Shown: positions 7,079 through 15,733 of the stretch, piece after piece
How positions within the stretch are numbered: the first letter of the stretch is position 1
Layout of the letters: every line of letters begins with the position of its first letter
Origin: a bacterium
Lineage (GTDB): Bacteria; Lindowbacteria; 2-12-FULL-62-27
Assembly (NCBI GenBank): GCA_016202645.1
Contig: JACQOF010000051.1
Location: 1 to 33,586 of the forward strand
Reading direction: 5' to 3'
Length of the DNA: 33,586 bases
Notes under the pieces: model-generated
Database searches by the model: none
What the model was told of the DNA's origin: nothing
The model's input: the letters and a program-made list of their open reading frames with translations, nothing else
Program-made: the position numbers and the translations under genes

Positions 7079-8605
7079 ATGAGCCGTGTCCGAGCGGCTG
7101 CGGTCTTCGCCCTCCTGCTGGGTCTATCGGGTTTCGCCGGGGCTTATGCGCAGGAAATTCGAATCCTCTCGATCCAGGACGCGCTGAAACTGGCGCTGGA
7201 CCGTAATCCGACGTTCGCCAAGGCGAACCTGTCCCACGAGTCGGCGCGGCTGACGTACTTGAAGACCCTCCACGGGCTCGGGTGGGTCGAGACCTTCTCA
7301 AGCAAAATGGACTTCAAACGGGACGAGACCGGCAGTTATTCCAGATATTCGACCGCGACCGGCGAGGTCTATTCATTCACCCGCGCCAAGACTCTCAGTT
7401 CCAACACGGCCTGGGATTTCAAACGGACCTTTGCGTCCGGCGTGGACGCGGACTTCTACACCAAGCTGAACAGCTCCGGCGTCCGGAACAAATACAAGAA
7501 AATCGGCCAGCCGACTTCCCTCCTGGAACAAACCGCCGGCGGCGACGTCACCCGGTATCAGTACCTCACGGAAAAAATCAATCCGGAAGTCGGGCTGAAC
7601 CTGACCATTCCCTTTTACGGGCCGGACAAGGACAAGGGCCGATTGAGCCGGCAGACCGCCGACATGATCTGGGAACAGTCACGGCTCGATTTCGAAATGG
7701 CCCGGAAAACCCTGGTCTTTTCGGTCCGCCAGGGATATTACGATCTCCTGAAAGCCCGGGAGATGACGCGCCTCCGGAAGGATTCGCTGGCCGAAGGCGA
7801 AGTCCGGCTTGAACTGGCCCGGAAGCGTCTGGGCGTCGGGATGGTCACCGACCTTGACGTTTCCCAGGCCGAACTTGCGGTCCTCCGGAACCGGGCCGAC
7901 CTGGCCGACGCGACGTTTTCGGAACAACAGGCCTTCAGCGGTTTCAACAGCCTCATCGGCCTCCCTCTGGATGACTATTATGACCTGACCGAATCCTTTC
8001 CGGCCGACGACGGCGAGGAGTTGTCGATCAAGGCGATTCAGACCCGGGTCGTGTCGGCCAGCGACGAACTCAAACGCGCCAACAAGGACGTCGACCTGGC
8101 GTCGGTTTCGGTCGAGGAGGCCCGGGGCAAACTCAAGCCGAGTTTCGCTTTTACGTCCACCTTGGCCATGGAGGGCGAACGGCGGAGCGTCCCGAGGGTC
8201 CTGAGAGATCCGGAGGAAAAATATGCGTTTGGATTGGTGTATGACTTTCCGTTCGGCAAGAAAGTCACCGAGCAGGCGGACCTTGAGCTGGCCAAAGCGG
8301 ACCTGAGCACGAAAGTCCTCGTGCGGGATGAACTCAGCCAGGGGCTCCTGCTGGACGCGACCCAGAATTATCAGGAGCTGTTGAAAGTCCGCCGGAGGCT
8401 GGCGATCGCCCGCCAGTCGTCGGAGGTGGCAGCCAGACGCCTCGAGATATCTCAGGCCAAGTACGATGCCGGCCGCGCCGAGATCACCGACGTGATTTCG
8501 GCGAAAGAAGCCCTCGTGAGCGCGCGCGTCGAGGAACTAAACAACCTCTACTCTGTCGCCGTCGCGCTCGCCCAGCTCGAACTGCTGACGGGAGGTTCCC
8601 TGTGA
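7079..8605 (+). CDS. TolC-family outer-membrane efflux protein
   Basis: Protein of 508 residues with a cleavable signal peptide (MSRVRAAAVFALLLGL, then AYAQ before EIRIL). The rest is a typical outer-membrane factor with two structural repeats, IQDALKLALDRNP near the mature N-terminus and the C-terminal helix pair ISQAKYDAGRAEITDVISAK. TolC trimers form the channel across the outer membrane and periplasm. I chose 7079 over an in-frame ATG at 6881 because the signal peptide begins here and GGAGG lies just upstream. It sits between the protease/adaptor-regulator pair and two further adaptors, and its stop overlaps the next start (GTGA at 8602-8605), indicating translational coupling. Confidence 0.9.
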   Translation: MSRVRAAAVFALLLGLSGFAGAYAQEIRILSIQDALKLALDRNPTFAKANLSHESARLTYLKTLHGLGWVETFSSKMDFKRDETGSYSRYSTATGEVYSFTRAKTLSSNTAWDFKRTFASGVDADFYTKLNSSGVRNKYKKIGQPTSLLEQTAGGDVTRYQYLTEKINPEVGLNLTIPFYGPDKDKGRLSRQTADMIWEQSRLDFEMARKTLVFSVRQGYYDLLKAREMTRLRKDSLAEGEVRLELARKRLGVGMVTDLDVSQAELAVLRNRADLADATFSEQQAFSGFNSLIGLPLDDYYDLTESFPADDGEELSIKAIQTRVVSASDELKRANKDVDLASVSVEEARGKLKPSFAFTSTLAMEGERRSVPRVLRDPEEKYAFGLVYDFPFGKKVTEQADLELAKADLSTKVLVRDELSQGLLLDATQNYQELLKVRRRLAIARQSSEVAARRLEISQAKYDAGRAEITDVISAKEALVSARVEELNNLYSVAVALAQLELLTGGSL

Positions 8606-11013
8606 GCGAGCCGGAAGCGGCGCCGGTGGAGGGCCAGGAGGATCTGAAGGCGAAACTCGACCGGCTTACCCTCCTCTACGGCCTCAACCGGGACTTCAAC
8701 GCCACCCTCGACGTCGCGGAACTCATGCCGAAAGTTTTCGAAAAAGTTCTCACGGCGGCCGATGCCGAGGCGGGGTCGTTCTGGCTGTGGGACGAGGAGC
8801 GCAAGGTCATCACCTGCGAAAACGCGTTCGGGCCGGGAAGCGAGAGCGTCAAGGGTCTGGAATTGCCCAAGGGCACCGGGGTGGTGGGCTGGGTGATCAA
8901 CATGAAGAAGCCAACCATCGTCAAGGACGCCACGGCGGACAAGCGGTTCGCGGGGAAGAAGGACGAAAAAAGCGGGTTCGTCACGAAATCGATGATCTGC
9001 GTGCCCCTCGTGGCCTCGACCGGCGTTCTCGGCGCCATCCAAGTGTTGAATAAGAAAGGCGACACCGGACAGTTCAGCGACGAGGACCTGGAACTCTGCC
9101 GCGTCCTGGCCGACAACGCCGCCATGGCTCTTGTCAACGCGCGGTCGTTCGAGAACGAGAAAAAGGCGAAGGAACGCATCCAGGTCTTCAACGAATTCAA
9201 CAAGGCCCAGAGCACGACCCTCGAACTCGACAAATTGCTCGACATTATTTTGAAACGCGTCGTCGCCATCCTCGACGCCATGGCCGGAAGCGTGTGGCTC
9301 CGGGAGGGCCAGGAACTGGCCTGCAAGGTCGCCGCCGGGCCGACGGGCGGAAAATTGAAGGGCGTGAAAGTCGGGGTCGGGACGGGGATTGTCGGAAGCG
9401 TGGTGTCGAAGAAGACGCCGATGATCGTGGAGGACACGTCGAAGTCGGAACTTTTTTCGGGGAAAGTCGACGACGCGACGGGGTTCAAAACCAAGTCCCT
9501 CATCACCGTGCCGCTCATCCACCAGGACGAGGCCATCGGCGCGATCCAGATCATCAATAAAAAACATCAGGATGACCTCTTCACCAAGGAGGACATGGAA
9601 CTTTTGTCCAGCCTCGCGGGGCTTTCCACCAGCGCCATCAAAAACGCGACGCTGTACGAGGTCGAACGCAAAGCCAAGGACCTGTCGACCCTGCTCGAGA
9701 TTTCCAAGGACGTTTCCTCCAACCTCGACATCGACAGCGTCCTCGTCACGGTCGTGAACCTCACCAACCAGGTCGTCCCCTACGACCGGGCGGCGATGTT
9801 TGTGAAGAACGAAAACAAGTTCGACCTCAAGGCGGTCTCGGGCGTGACGAAGATCGACATGAACGATCCGGTCATGAAGGCTCTCGACAACGCCGTCGAT
9901 GGGCTCGACAAGGATCTCTACATCCCCGATGCCGAAGCCTATCTCGCCGAGTCGGGGGGCGCGGCGGCGGTCAAGGAGTATCTCAAGGCCGCCGGCGTGG
10001 CGGCGTTCTACGCGAGGGTCCTTGCGGATGACCAGGGCGCGCTGGCGATGATGACAATGGAGAGCAAGAACAAGAATTTTATTCCGCCCGCGCAGATGGA
10101 GATGATCACGCTCCTGGCCAACCAGATCACCGTTTCGCTCCGGAACGCGGAACTTTATAAATCCGTTCCGCTCTTCTCGTCCCTCGGCCAGAGCGCGGTC
10201 GGGAAACGCCCGCTTGTGGCGGCGGCGATCGGGTTGGCGGTCCTCGCGGGTCTCGGGGCTCTGCTCACCATTCCCAAAATCGAGCACCAGATCGCGGGGG
10301 ATATCGAAATCATCCCGATCGTCAAATATAAAATTTACGCCAAGGAAAGCGGGCTCCTGGAAAAGGTCCAGTTCCAGGAGGGCGATATGATCAAAGCCGG
10401 GGATCTCTTCGCGGAACTGTCCGTGCTGGACATGGAGCAGGAACGCTCGAAACTGACGACCAAGCGCGAACTGGCGCGGCAGGCGTATCTGCGCGCCATC
10501 GGCCTCTCGAACATGGCGGAGGCGAGGATGAAGGAATCCGAGATTGCGCAGGCTGAGCGCGAACTCGCCAATCTGGCCTCGAAGATGAATAACACCAAAG
10601 TCATTTCTCCGTACGAGGGCCAGGTCCTCACGAAGGATCTTTCCCAGAAAGTCGGAGAAAACGTGAGCCGGGGGTCGATCGTCGGAGAAGTCGTCGACCT
10701 CGGAGAGCTTCAGGTCAAATTCCTCGTGCCGCAGGAACAGATCCGGTACATCCAGGCCGGCCAGCCCGTCCACTTCAAAGTCTCGGCCTATCCGGCACGG
10801 GCCTTTGACGTCAAGATCGACCGGATCGGCCTCGACGCGGAACCCGTGGAAAGTCAGATTTTCTACAACGCCTACGCCACCATCTCGAATGCCGACCGGG
10901 CCCTGCGGGCCGGCATGTCCGGCCGTGGCCGGATCCACGCGGGCAAGTGGCGCCCCCTCGACCGGCTTCTCGAACAGCCGACGCACTGGTTTCGGATGAC
11001 GTGGGTATGGTAG
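8602..11013 (+). CDS. Triple-GAF sensor fused to HlyD-type membrane adaptor
   Basis: Protein of 803 residues. Three GAF domains occupy about 30-180, 205-355 and 370-525. The first two are clear, with the typical endings VPLVASTGVLGAIQVLNKK and VPLIHQDEAIGAIQIINKK; the third is more divergent. A single transmembrane helix follows at about 536-556 (LVAAAIGLAVLAGLGALLTI), then a HlyD-like periplasmic part at about 570-790 with barrel-sandwich halves around a coiled coil. GAF domains usually sense small molecules in the cytoplasm, so the protein could couple an intracellular signal to the assembly or opening of the export channel. It starts with GTG preceded by GGAGG (8591-8595). The ligand is unknown, and I see no output domain such as a cyclase or kinase. 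Confidence 0.88.
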   Translation: MSEPEAAPVEGQEDLKAKLDRLTLLYGLNRDFNATLDVAELMPKVFEKVLTAADAEAGSFWLWDEERKVITCENAFGPGSESVKGLELPKGTGVVGWVINMKKPTIVKDATADKRFAGKKDEKSGFVTKSMICVPLVASTGVLGAIQVLNKKGDTGQFSDEDLELCRVLADNAAMALVNARSFENEKKAKERIQVFNEFNKAQSTTLELDKLLDIILKRVVAILDAMAGSVWLREGQELACKVAAGPTGGKLKGVKVGVGTGIVGSVVSKKTPMIVEDTSKSELFSGKVDDATGFKTKSLITVPLIHQDEAIGAIQIINKKHQDDLFTKEDMELLSSLAGLSTSAIKNATLYEVERKAKDLSTLLEISKDVSSNLDIDSVLVTVVNLTNQVVPYDRAAMFVKNENKFDLKAVSGVTKIDMNDPVMKALDNAVDGLDKDLYIPDAEAYLAESGGAAAVKEYLKAAGVAAFYARVLADDQGALAMMTMESKNKNFIPPAQMEMITLLANQITVSLRNAELYKSVPLFSSLGQSAVGKRPLVAAAIGLAVLAGLGALLTIPKIEHQIAGDIEIIPIVKYKIYAKESGLLEKVQFQEGDMIKAGDLFAELSVLDMEQERSKLTTKRELARQAYLRAIGLSNMAEARMKESEIAQAERELANLASKMNNTKVISPYEGQVLTKDLSQKVGENVSRGSIVGEVVDLGELQVKFLVPQEQIRYIQAGQPVHFKVSAYPARAFDVKIDRIGLDAEPVESQIFYNAYATISNADRALRAGMSGRGRIHAGKWRPLDRLLEQPTHWFRMTWVW

Positions 11014-12038
11014 AGATGACGCCTATGCAAGGGAGAAAGGGAGAAAGGGAGAAAGGGAGAAAGTTAAACAGAGGAACCCGGGGAAATCTTTGTCCTTTCT
11101 CCCTCTCTCCCTCTATCCCTCTCTCCCTTCTTTTCTGTTTATCCTTTCTCCCTTTCTCCCTTTCTCCCTCTATCCCTGCCCACGCGGACGTCTATCCAAA
11201 CGGCCTCGTGGTGCCCTATCTCGATGTATCCGTCTCCCCCCGCGCGTCGGGGACGGTCACGGAGATTTTCGTGAAGGAGGGAGACTGGATACAGGTGGGC
11301 GATACGCTCGCGGTGATGGACGATGCCAAGGAACAGCTGGACATGGAACTGTCGGAACATGAAATCGACGAACTGCGCGTGTCCCTGGACAAATTGAAAA
11401 AAGGCCGCCAACCCAAGGAACTGGAAAAGATGCAAGTTGACCTGAAGAAGGCAAAACTTTCGGAAGAGAAGGCGAAGGCCGAATTGGACCGGGTGGAGCG
11501 GCTGTTTGAGCAGAAGGCGGTGTCGGAAAAAGAGGTGGCCGACGCGAAAAATGCCCACCAGACCGCCGCGCTCTCCGTCGAGTCTCTCCGGCTTGGACTG
11601 GAAATCGCCGCGTCCGAACCCCGGAAAGAGGACGTGATCCTGCAGGAAATGAAAATCGCGCAGAAAATGACGGGCCGGGATCAGAAAACCCTCGCGCTCG
11701 AAAAACTGACCCTCATCTCGCCCGCCGCCGGCGCGATCACCAAACTTTACTACGCCCCCGGCGAATACGCGGGCGCCGGGTCGCCCTTCTGCGACGTGAT
11801 TTACACCGACAGCCTCTACGTAGAACTCAACCTGCCGCTGTCAGAAATCCGCCGGATCGAGAGGGGCATGCGCGCGGAAGTCACCGTCCCGGCCATCACG
11901 CCGAAAACCTACGCCGGCAAGGTGGTCTTCATCGGCCCCACGGTCGACCCGGCCAGCCGGACCTTCAAGATCCGGATTCTGATCGATAATCCCAAACACG
12001 TTCTCAGACCGGGACTATTCGCCACGGTTAAACTGTAA
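11007..12038 (+). CDS. HlyD/MFP-family periplasmic adaptor with repeat-derived N-terminus
   Basis: Adaptor of up to 343 residues. The mature part (from DVYPNGLVVPYLDVSV) has a lipoyl-like barrel (ASGTVTEIFVKEGDWIQVGD), a long coiled-coil hairpin, the second barrel half (LTLISPAAGAITKLYYAPGE) and the beta-barrel ending in LRPGLFATVKL. It resembles RND-type membrane fusion proteins more than the other two adaptors do. The N-terminus is unusual: candidate starts at 11007, 11016 and 11025 all precede four perfect GGGAGAAA octamers, then come pyrimidine-rich octamers that encode a hydrophobic Ser/Pro/Leu/Phe stretch ending in PAHA, a plausible signal peptide. The start overlaps the previous stop by 7 bp. 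The true start is uncertain. Because the octamer length is not a multiple of three, copy-number change would shift the frame. Confidence 0.83.
   Translation: MVEMTPMQGRKGEREKGRKLNRGTRGNLCPFSLSPSIPLSLLFCLSFLPFSLSPSIPAHADVYPNGLVVPYLDVSVSPRASGTVTEIFVKEGDWIQVGDTLAVMDDAKEQLDMELSEHEIDELRVSLDKLKKGRQPKELEKMQVDLKKAKLSEEKAKAELDRVERLFEQKAVSEKEVADAKNAHQTAALSVESLRLGLEIAASEPRKEDVILQEMKIAQKMTGRDQKTLALEKLTLISPAAGAITKLYYAPGEYAGAGSPFCDVIYTDSLYVELNLPLSEIRRIERGMRAEVTVPAITPKTYAGKVVFIGPTVDPASRTFKIRILIDNPKHVLRPGLFATVKL
11031..11062. repeat. Perfect tandem octamer array, GGGAGAAA x 4
   Basis: Four identical 8-bp units directly after the candidate start codons of the HlyD-type adaptor gene. They encode a basic stretch (GRKGEREKGRK). 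The reverse complement of the same octamer recurs at 11096-11168, so the transcript could fold back on itself. Confidence 0.95.
11096..11168. repeat. Octamer arrays of TTTCTCCC and variants
   Basis: Positions 11096-11127 hold TTTCTCCC followed by three variants (TCTCTCCC, TCTATCCC, TCTCTCCC). Positions 11145-11168 hold three perfect TTTCTCCC units and one degenerate unit follows. They are complementary to the GGGAGAAA array. In the reading frame of the adaptor they encode the hydrophobic core of its putative signal peptide. Confidence 0.93.
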
Positions 12039-12050
12039 GACCCTGTCCGC

Positions 12051-12077
12051 GTCATTCCCGCGAAAGCGGGAATCCAG
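12051..12077. repeat. REP-like palindrome between convergent genes
   Basis: ATTCCCGC (12054-12061), a GAAA loop, then GCGGGAAT (12066-12073) form a perfect 8-bp hairpin flanked by GTC and CCAG. This is the common CATTCCCGCGAAAGCGGGAATCC type of bacterial extragenic palindrome. It lies between two convergent genes and could act as a bidirectional stop or mRNA 3'-end stabiliser, although no T-tract is present. Confidence 0.75.
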
Positions 12078-12106
12078 GACTTTGGACGAGGCCGTCTTGG
12101 GTGGGT

Positions 12107-12286
12107 TTACGCCAAGTCGGATGCCTGGACGGTCTTCTTGCCGGCCGCCTTGGCCTTTTCGATCCCTTCCTTGAGTTTTGCGACCACCAAATCGCTCAGG
12201 GACTGTATCGCGTCCCCGCCCGTGCGCATGCCCGCTTCCTTGGCGACCTTCTTCACCTTGCTCGTTACAACCAGAACTTCTGCCAT
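12107..12286 (-). CDS. Small bacterial histone-fold protein
   Basis: A 59-residue gene. The product starts MAEVLVVTSKVKKVAKEAG and ends GKKTVQASDLA. It has the pattern of a singlet histone fold: a first helix with VTSKVKK, a central helix (AIQSLSDLVVAKLKEGIEKA), and the loop G-K-K-T-V followed by D-L that is typical of archaeal and bacterial histones such as the Bdellovibrio Bd0055 type. Such proteins dimerise and bind or bend DNA in the nucleoid. The start is strongly supported by AAGGAGGA (minus strand, ending seven bases before the ATG). It is expressed from its own apparent promoter at 12334-12360, separately from glyS upstream, and a REP-like hairpin lies beyond its stop. The family assignment is from memory of sequence pattern. 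Confidence 0.82.
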   Translation of the reverse strand: MAEVLVVTSKVKKVAKEAGMRTGGDAIQSLSDLVVAKLKEGIEKAKAAGKKTVQASDLA

Positions 12287-12333
12287 CGTCTGTCCTCCTT
12301 TAATTAATGTTGATTCGAATTTGATCCGAATTT

Positions 12334-12360
12334 CTTATATTTTGTCCGGCCCCGCGTCAA
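12334..12360 (-). promoter_or_regulatory. Candidate promoter of the histone-fold gene
   Basis: On the minus strand TTGACG (12355-12360) and TATAAG (12334-12339), each matching five of six consensus bases, are separated by 15 bp, slightly short. Transcription would start near 12327, about 40 nt before the ATG. The local sequence is AT-rich in contrast to the flanking genes. Confidence 0.42.
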
Positions 12361-12366
12361 CCCCGG

Positions 12367-14490
12367 TCAGTCGGTCACGGCGATTTTGTCGAATTCGGCG
12401 TAGGACCGGAAAGCTTCGCTGATCGAACGGATGAGGGCGAGGCGGTTGTTTTTCAAGTCGGCGTCGTCCACCATCACGAAGACTTTTTCGAAAAATTGGT
12501 TCAGGGGATCGGCCATCTCCACGATCGCGCGGAGCCGGTCGGTGTACTTCCGGTCCGGCAGGGCGCCGACTTTTGTCTGCCAGGTCTTGAAGGCCTGATA
12601 GAGCGCGGTCTCCTCGGTTTGCCGGAACGCGCCGGCGTTGAGGGCCGGGAGACTCGCTTCGGCGCGCACGATGTTGTGGGCGCGCTTCGCGGTCCGGAGA
12701 AGCGTCACCCACCGGGTCTTGCTTTCCGCCGAGACTTTGCGCAGGGCCTCGGCCTTGCCGGCGACTTCACAGGGATCGTCCGAGACGTTGATACAGGCGG
12801 CGACGAACTCGGCCGGATAGGTTTCCTTGAGCTGGGCCTCGAGCCGGCCCCGGAAAAAATCGAGCGCGGCCGGGACGGCGGTCTTGAGCGCGGCGGCGTC
12901 CGGAAAAATGTGGGACGCGCTCTCCGCAAGTTTCCCCACCGGCAGGTGCCAGGCCCGCGCGAGCAGGATCCGCGAAATGCCGATCGCCGCGCGCCGCAGG
13001 CCGTAGGGGTCGGCGGAAGCGGTCGGGCGGATGCCAAGCGAGAATACGCCGAAGAGCAGTTCGAATTTATCGGCGAGGGCAAGCAGCGCCCCGAGAGGAC
13101 TGGCGGGGAGATCGTCCTGCGGGCCTTTCGGGAGATAATGCTCCGCGATCGCGTCGGATATTTCCGGGGGCTGGCCCTCGAGTTGCGCATATATCCGGCC
13201 CATCGTGCCCTGAAGTTCCGGAAATTCTCCGACGACTTCGGTCAGGAGGTCCGCCTTGCAGAGATACGCGACCTCCCCGTACCGCTCCAGGTCGATCTCA
13301 ACGCCGATTCGCGGCGGCAGGATCACCATCAGGTCCCGGATCCGGCGGGCGCGGTCGTGAAGACTTCCGAGGCCTTCGAGGTGGACCACCCGCTTCAATC
13401 CTTCGATGCGGTCAGCCAGTTTCTTTTTCCGGTCGTTTTCGAAAAAATATTTCGCGTCGGAAAACCGGGCGGTCAACACCCGCGCGTTGCCCCGGGCGAC
13501 GACCTGGCGGCGGTCGGGCGGGCCGTTCCGCACGACCAGGAAATACGGCGCGATTTTCCCTCCGCGGCCCAGCACCGGGAAATACCGCTGGTGGTGGGTC
13601 ATGGCTGATTTCAAAATCACGTCGGGAATATCGAGAAACCGCTCGTCAAACCGGCCCAGAAGCGCGGTCGGGTATTCCGTCAGATGGACGACTTCGCTGA
13701 GAAGCGCCTCCGGCATGTCGCACTTGAAGTTTTTTCGGGCCAAGAGCCGCCGGGTTTCCTTCAGGATTTTTTCCCGCCGCCGCCCGGCTGAAACCATCAC
13801 GCCCCGTTTTTCGAGGTGGCGGAAATAATCCGCGGCGGTGGAAGGCCGGAACGGTTTCGGAAAAAAGAACTTGTTGCCGAACGTCCGTGCGGAGGCGGTG
13901 AGGCCATACGCCGTAAACCGGAGGGCCTTCCGGCCAAGAATGCACAAAATCCACCGGATGGGCCGCGCGAACGCGGAGGGGTCGCCGGTCCGCCAGCGCA
14001 TGTTTTTCGGAAAATGCAGGGACGAAATCAATCCGGGCAGGACTTGCGGGAGAATGATGCCCGCCGTCCGGCCTTTCTCGGTCAGCCGGACGCCGACGAA
14101 GACGCGGTCTTTTTTTTCCAGTTTGAAAATGTCCTTCGCCGCGGCCCCGGAGGATTTTAGAAACCCCGTCAGCGCCGCGGTCGGCTTGCCCGCCGCGTCA
14201 AACGCCGCGTCCCACGGCGGCCCGGATTTTTCCACCACGCGGGTCGCGGCGGCGGCCGGAAGACCCATCACATGAAGCACCAGCCGGCAGGGCGTCGCGT
14301 ACGCGGCGATGCTTTTGGCCGGAAGACGCGCGTCAGCCAGGATCCGCTTGGCCGATTCCTCCAGCTGGCGAACCGCCGCCGGCAAAAATCGCGCGGGTAT
14401 CTCCTCAGTGCCGATCTCCAACAACAGATCCTGCCTACGCTCCTCCCCCCCTGAGGGGGAGGCCGGGAGGGGGGTCTTATTTCTCGGCAT
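12367..14490 (-). CDS. glyS: Glycyl-tRNA synthetase beta subunit
   Basis: Protein of 707 residues, close to the usual 690. It is recognised by [20 protein letters not shown] at the start of the core, [13 protein letters not shown] in the middle and [20 protein letters not shown] towards the C-terminus. With the alpha subunit it forms the alpha2beta2 enzyme that charges tRNA-Gly; the beta subunit binds tRNA and carries an HD-like and an anticodon-binding region. It overlaps glyQ by 14 nt. The first 20 residues ([20 protein letters not shown]) are not part of the normal protein: they are encoded by a fragment of the dispersed palindromic repeat at 14441-14475. An in-frame TTG shortly downstream is an alternative start that would exclude this extension. 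Confidence 0.96.
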   Translation of the reverse strand: MPRNKTPLPASPSGGEERRQDLLLEIGTEEIPARFLPAAVRQLEESAKRILADARLPAKSIAAYATPCRLVLHVMGLPAAAATRVVEKSGPPWDAAFDAAGKPTAALTGFLKSSGAAAKDIFKLEKKDRVFVGVRLTEKGRTAGIILPQVLPGLISSLHFPKNMRWRTGDPSAFARPIRWILCILGRKALRFTAYGLTASARTFGNKFFFPKPFRPSTAADYFRHLEKRGVMVSAGRRREKILKETRRLLARKNFKCDMPEALLSEVVHLTEYPTALLGRFDERFLDIPDVILKSAMTHHQRYFPVLGRGGKIAPYFLVVRNGPPDRRQVVARGNARVLTARFSDAKYFFENDRKKKLADRIEGLKRVVHLEGLGSLHDRARRIRDLMVILPPRIGVEIDLERYGEVAYLCKADLLTEVVGEFPELQGTMGRIYAQLEGQPPEISDAIAEHYLPKGPQDDLPASPLGALLALADKFELLFGVFSLGIRPTASADPYGLRRAAIGISRILLARAWHLPVGKLAESASHIFPDAAALKTAVPAALDFFRGRLEAQLKETYPAEFVAACINVSDDPCEVAGKAEALRKVSAESKTRWVTLLRTAKRAHNIVRAEASLPALNAGAFRQTEETALYQAFKTWQTKVGALPDRKYTDRLRAIVEMADPLNQFFEKVFVMVDDADLKNNRLALIRSISEAFRSYAEFDKIAVTD
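14441..14475. repeat. Partial dispersed palindromic repeat inside the 5' end of glyS
   Basis: About 35 bp matching one half of the 3641-3780 element: a CTCCCCCCTGAGGGGGAG-like palindrome followed by GGGAGGGGGGT. It lies within the glyS reading frame, just after the glyQ/glyS overlap, and encodes [11 protein letters not shown]. Confidence 0.82.
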
Positions 14491-15364
14491 TTTGAATTTC
14501 CCTCCCCAGCGGAAATCCGAGCGTCTCGCGGAGCCGCAAATACCCGGTCGCAGCCTGCGACGCCAGGTCCCGGACCCGCAGGATGAATTTCATCCGCTCC
14601 GACACGCTGATGGCGCCGCGCGCGTCGAGAAGATTGAACGTGTGGGAGCATTTCTGGACCTGCTCGAATCCGGGAAGCACCAGGCCGGCCGCCATCAGGC
14701 GTTTGGCTTCCGACTCGAACGTGTCGAACAGCCGGAACAGGATATCAGGATCGGATTTTTCGAAGTTGTAGGTCGATTGTTCCCACTCACTCCGCTTGTG
14801 CATCTCGGCGTAGGTGACGGACGCATTCCACTTGAGATCATAAACATTGTCGACGCCTTGAATCGCCATGCAGATTCTTTCAAGCCCGTACGTCAATTCG
14901 ACCGGGATCGGATCGAGCTTGATCCCGCCGACTTCCTGGAAATAGGTGAACTGCGTGATCTCGAGCCCGTCCAGCCACACCTCCCACCCCAGCCCCCACG
15001 CGCCGAGCGTCGGGGATTCCCAGTCGTCTTCGACGAACCGCACGTCATGCTCGCGCTCGGATATCCCGAGCGCCCGGAGCGATCCGAGATAAATGTCCTG
15101 GACGGCGTCGGGGGCGGGTTTGAGAAGGACTTGGTACTGGTAATAGTGCTGAAGCCGGTTCGGATTTTCGCCGTAACGCCCATCGGTCGGCCGCCGCGAC
15201 GGCTCGACGTACGCGCAGTGCCACGGCTCGGGGCCCAGAGACCGGAGGAACGTGTTCTGGTTAAATGTGCCCGCGCCGACTTCAAGTCCAGCCGGCTGGA
15301 CGATGACACAGCCGCGTTTGGACCAGTACGTGTTCAGAGCGAAGATCAGGTCTTGAAAATACAT
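14477..15364 (-). CDS. glyQ: Glycyl-tRNA synthetase alpha subunit
   Basis: Protein of 295 residues, normal for the family. Class II synthetase signatures are intact: [19 protein letters not shown] at the start, [39 protein letters not shown] and the motif 3 region [18 protein letters not shown]. This subunit holds the active site for glycine and ATP. It is the second gene of a leftward cutA-glyQ-glyS unit, one base after cutA and overlapping glyS. Confidence 0.97.
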   Translation of the reverse strand: MYFQDLIFALNTYWSKRGCVIVQPAGLEVGAGTFNQNTFLRSLGPEPWHCAYVEPSRRPTDGRYGENPNRLQHYYQYQVLLKPAPDAVQDIYLGSLRALGISEREHDVRFVEDDWESPTLGAWGLGWEVWLDGLEITQFTYFQEVGGIKLDPIPVELTYGLERICMAIQGVDNVYDLKWNASVTYAEMHKRSEWEQSTYNFEKSDPDILFRLFDTFESEAKRLMAAGLVLPGFEQVQKCSHTFNLLDARGAISVSERMKFILRVRDLASQAATGYLRLRETLGFPLGREIQNAEK

Positions 15365-15365
15365 C

Positions 15366-15698
15366 TTATGCCGGGGTTGTTTCGTCCGCGAGCCACCGCA
15401 AATAGTCCGGGTTGCCGCCTTCGATCCGGAAGGACACCACTTCCGGAACGCTGTAGGTGTGGTGGCGCTTGACCTCCGCCGTCAACGCGCCAAGAAGCGC
15501 CTCCTGGGTCTTGATGACGAGCAGACACTCCGAGGCCTCCTCGATCTTGCCTTCCCACCGGTAGATCGATTTGGCGCCGGGCAGAATGTTCACGCAGGCG
15601 GCTAGACGCTTTTCCAATAGTCCCTTCGCGATTTGCTCGCCCTGGGCGGGACTTTCACAGGTGACCAGCGCCACCAGACACTCCGGAAGCGATTCCAT
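15366..15698 (-). CDS. cutA: CutA1-type protein (divalent ion tolerance family)
   Basis: Protein of 110 residues, the standard size. It is recognised by the ferredoxin-like pattern with [40 protein letters not shown] and [17 protein letters not shown]. CutA1 forms a very stable trimer. It was originally linked to copper tolerance in E. coli, but its molecular role is still unclear. Only one base separates it from glyQ, so the three genes are probably one transcript. Its start is 35 bp from the end of the upstream glycosyltransferase gene. Confidence 0.95.
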   Translation of the reverse strand: MESLPECLVALVTCESPAQGEQIAKGLLEKRLAACVNILPGAKSIYRWEGKIEEASECLLVIKTQEALLGALTAEVKRHHTYSVPEVVSFRIEGGNPDYLRWLADETTPA

Positions 15699-15733
15699 GA
15701 TCCAGTAGGACTACTTCGCGCGCGCCGTCCCTG

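Noticed and set aside
8548-10986. 812-codon open frame on the minus strand
   Set aside because: It is antisense to the GAF-HlyD gene, whose domains are clear. The antisense product is rich in Arg, His and Asp with no recognisable domain, as expected for a mirror frame in high-GC DNA.
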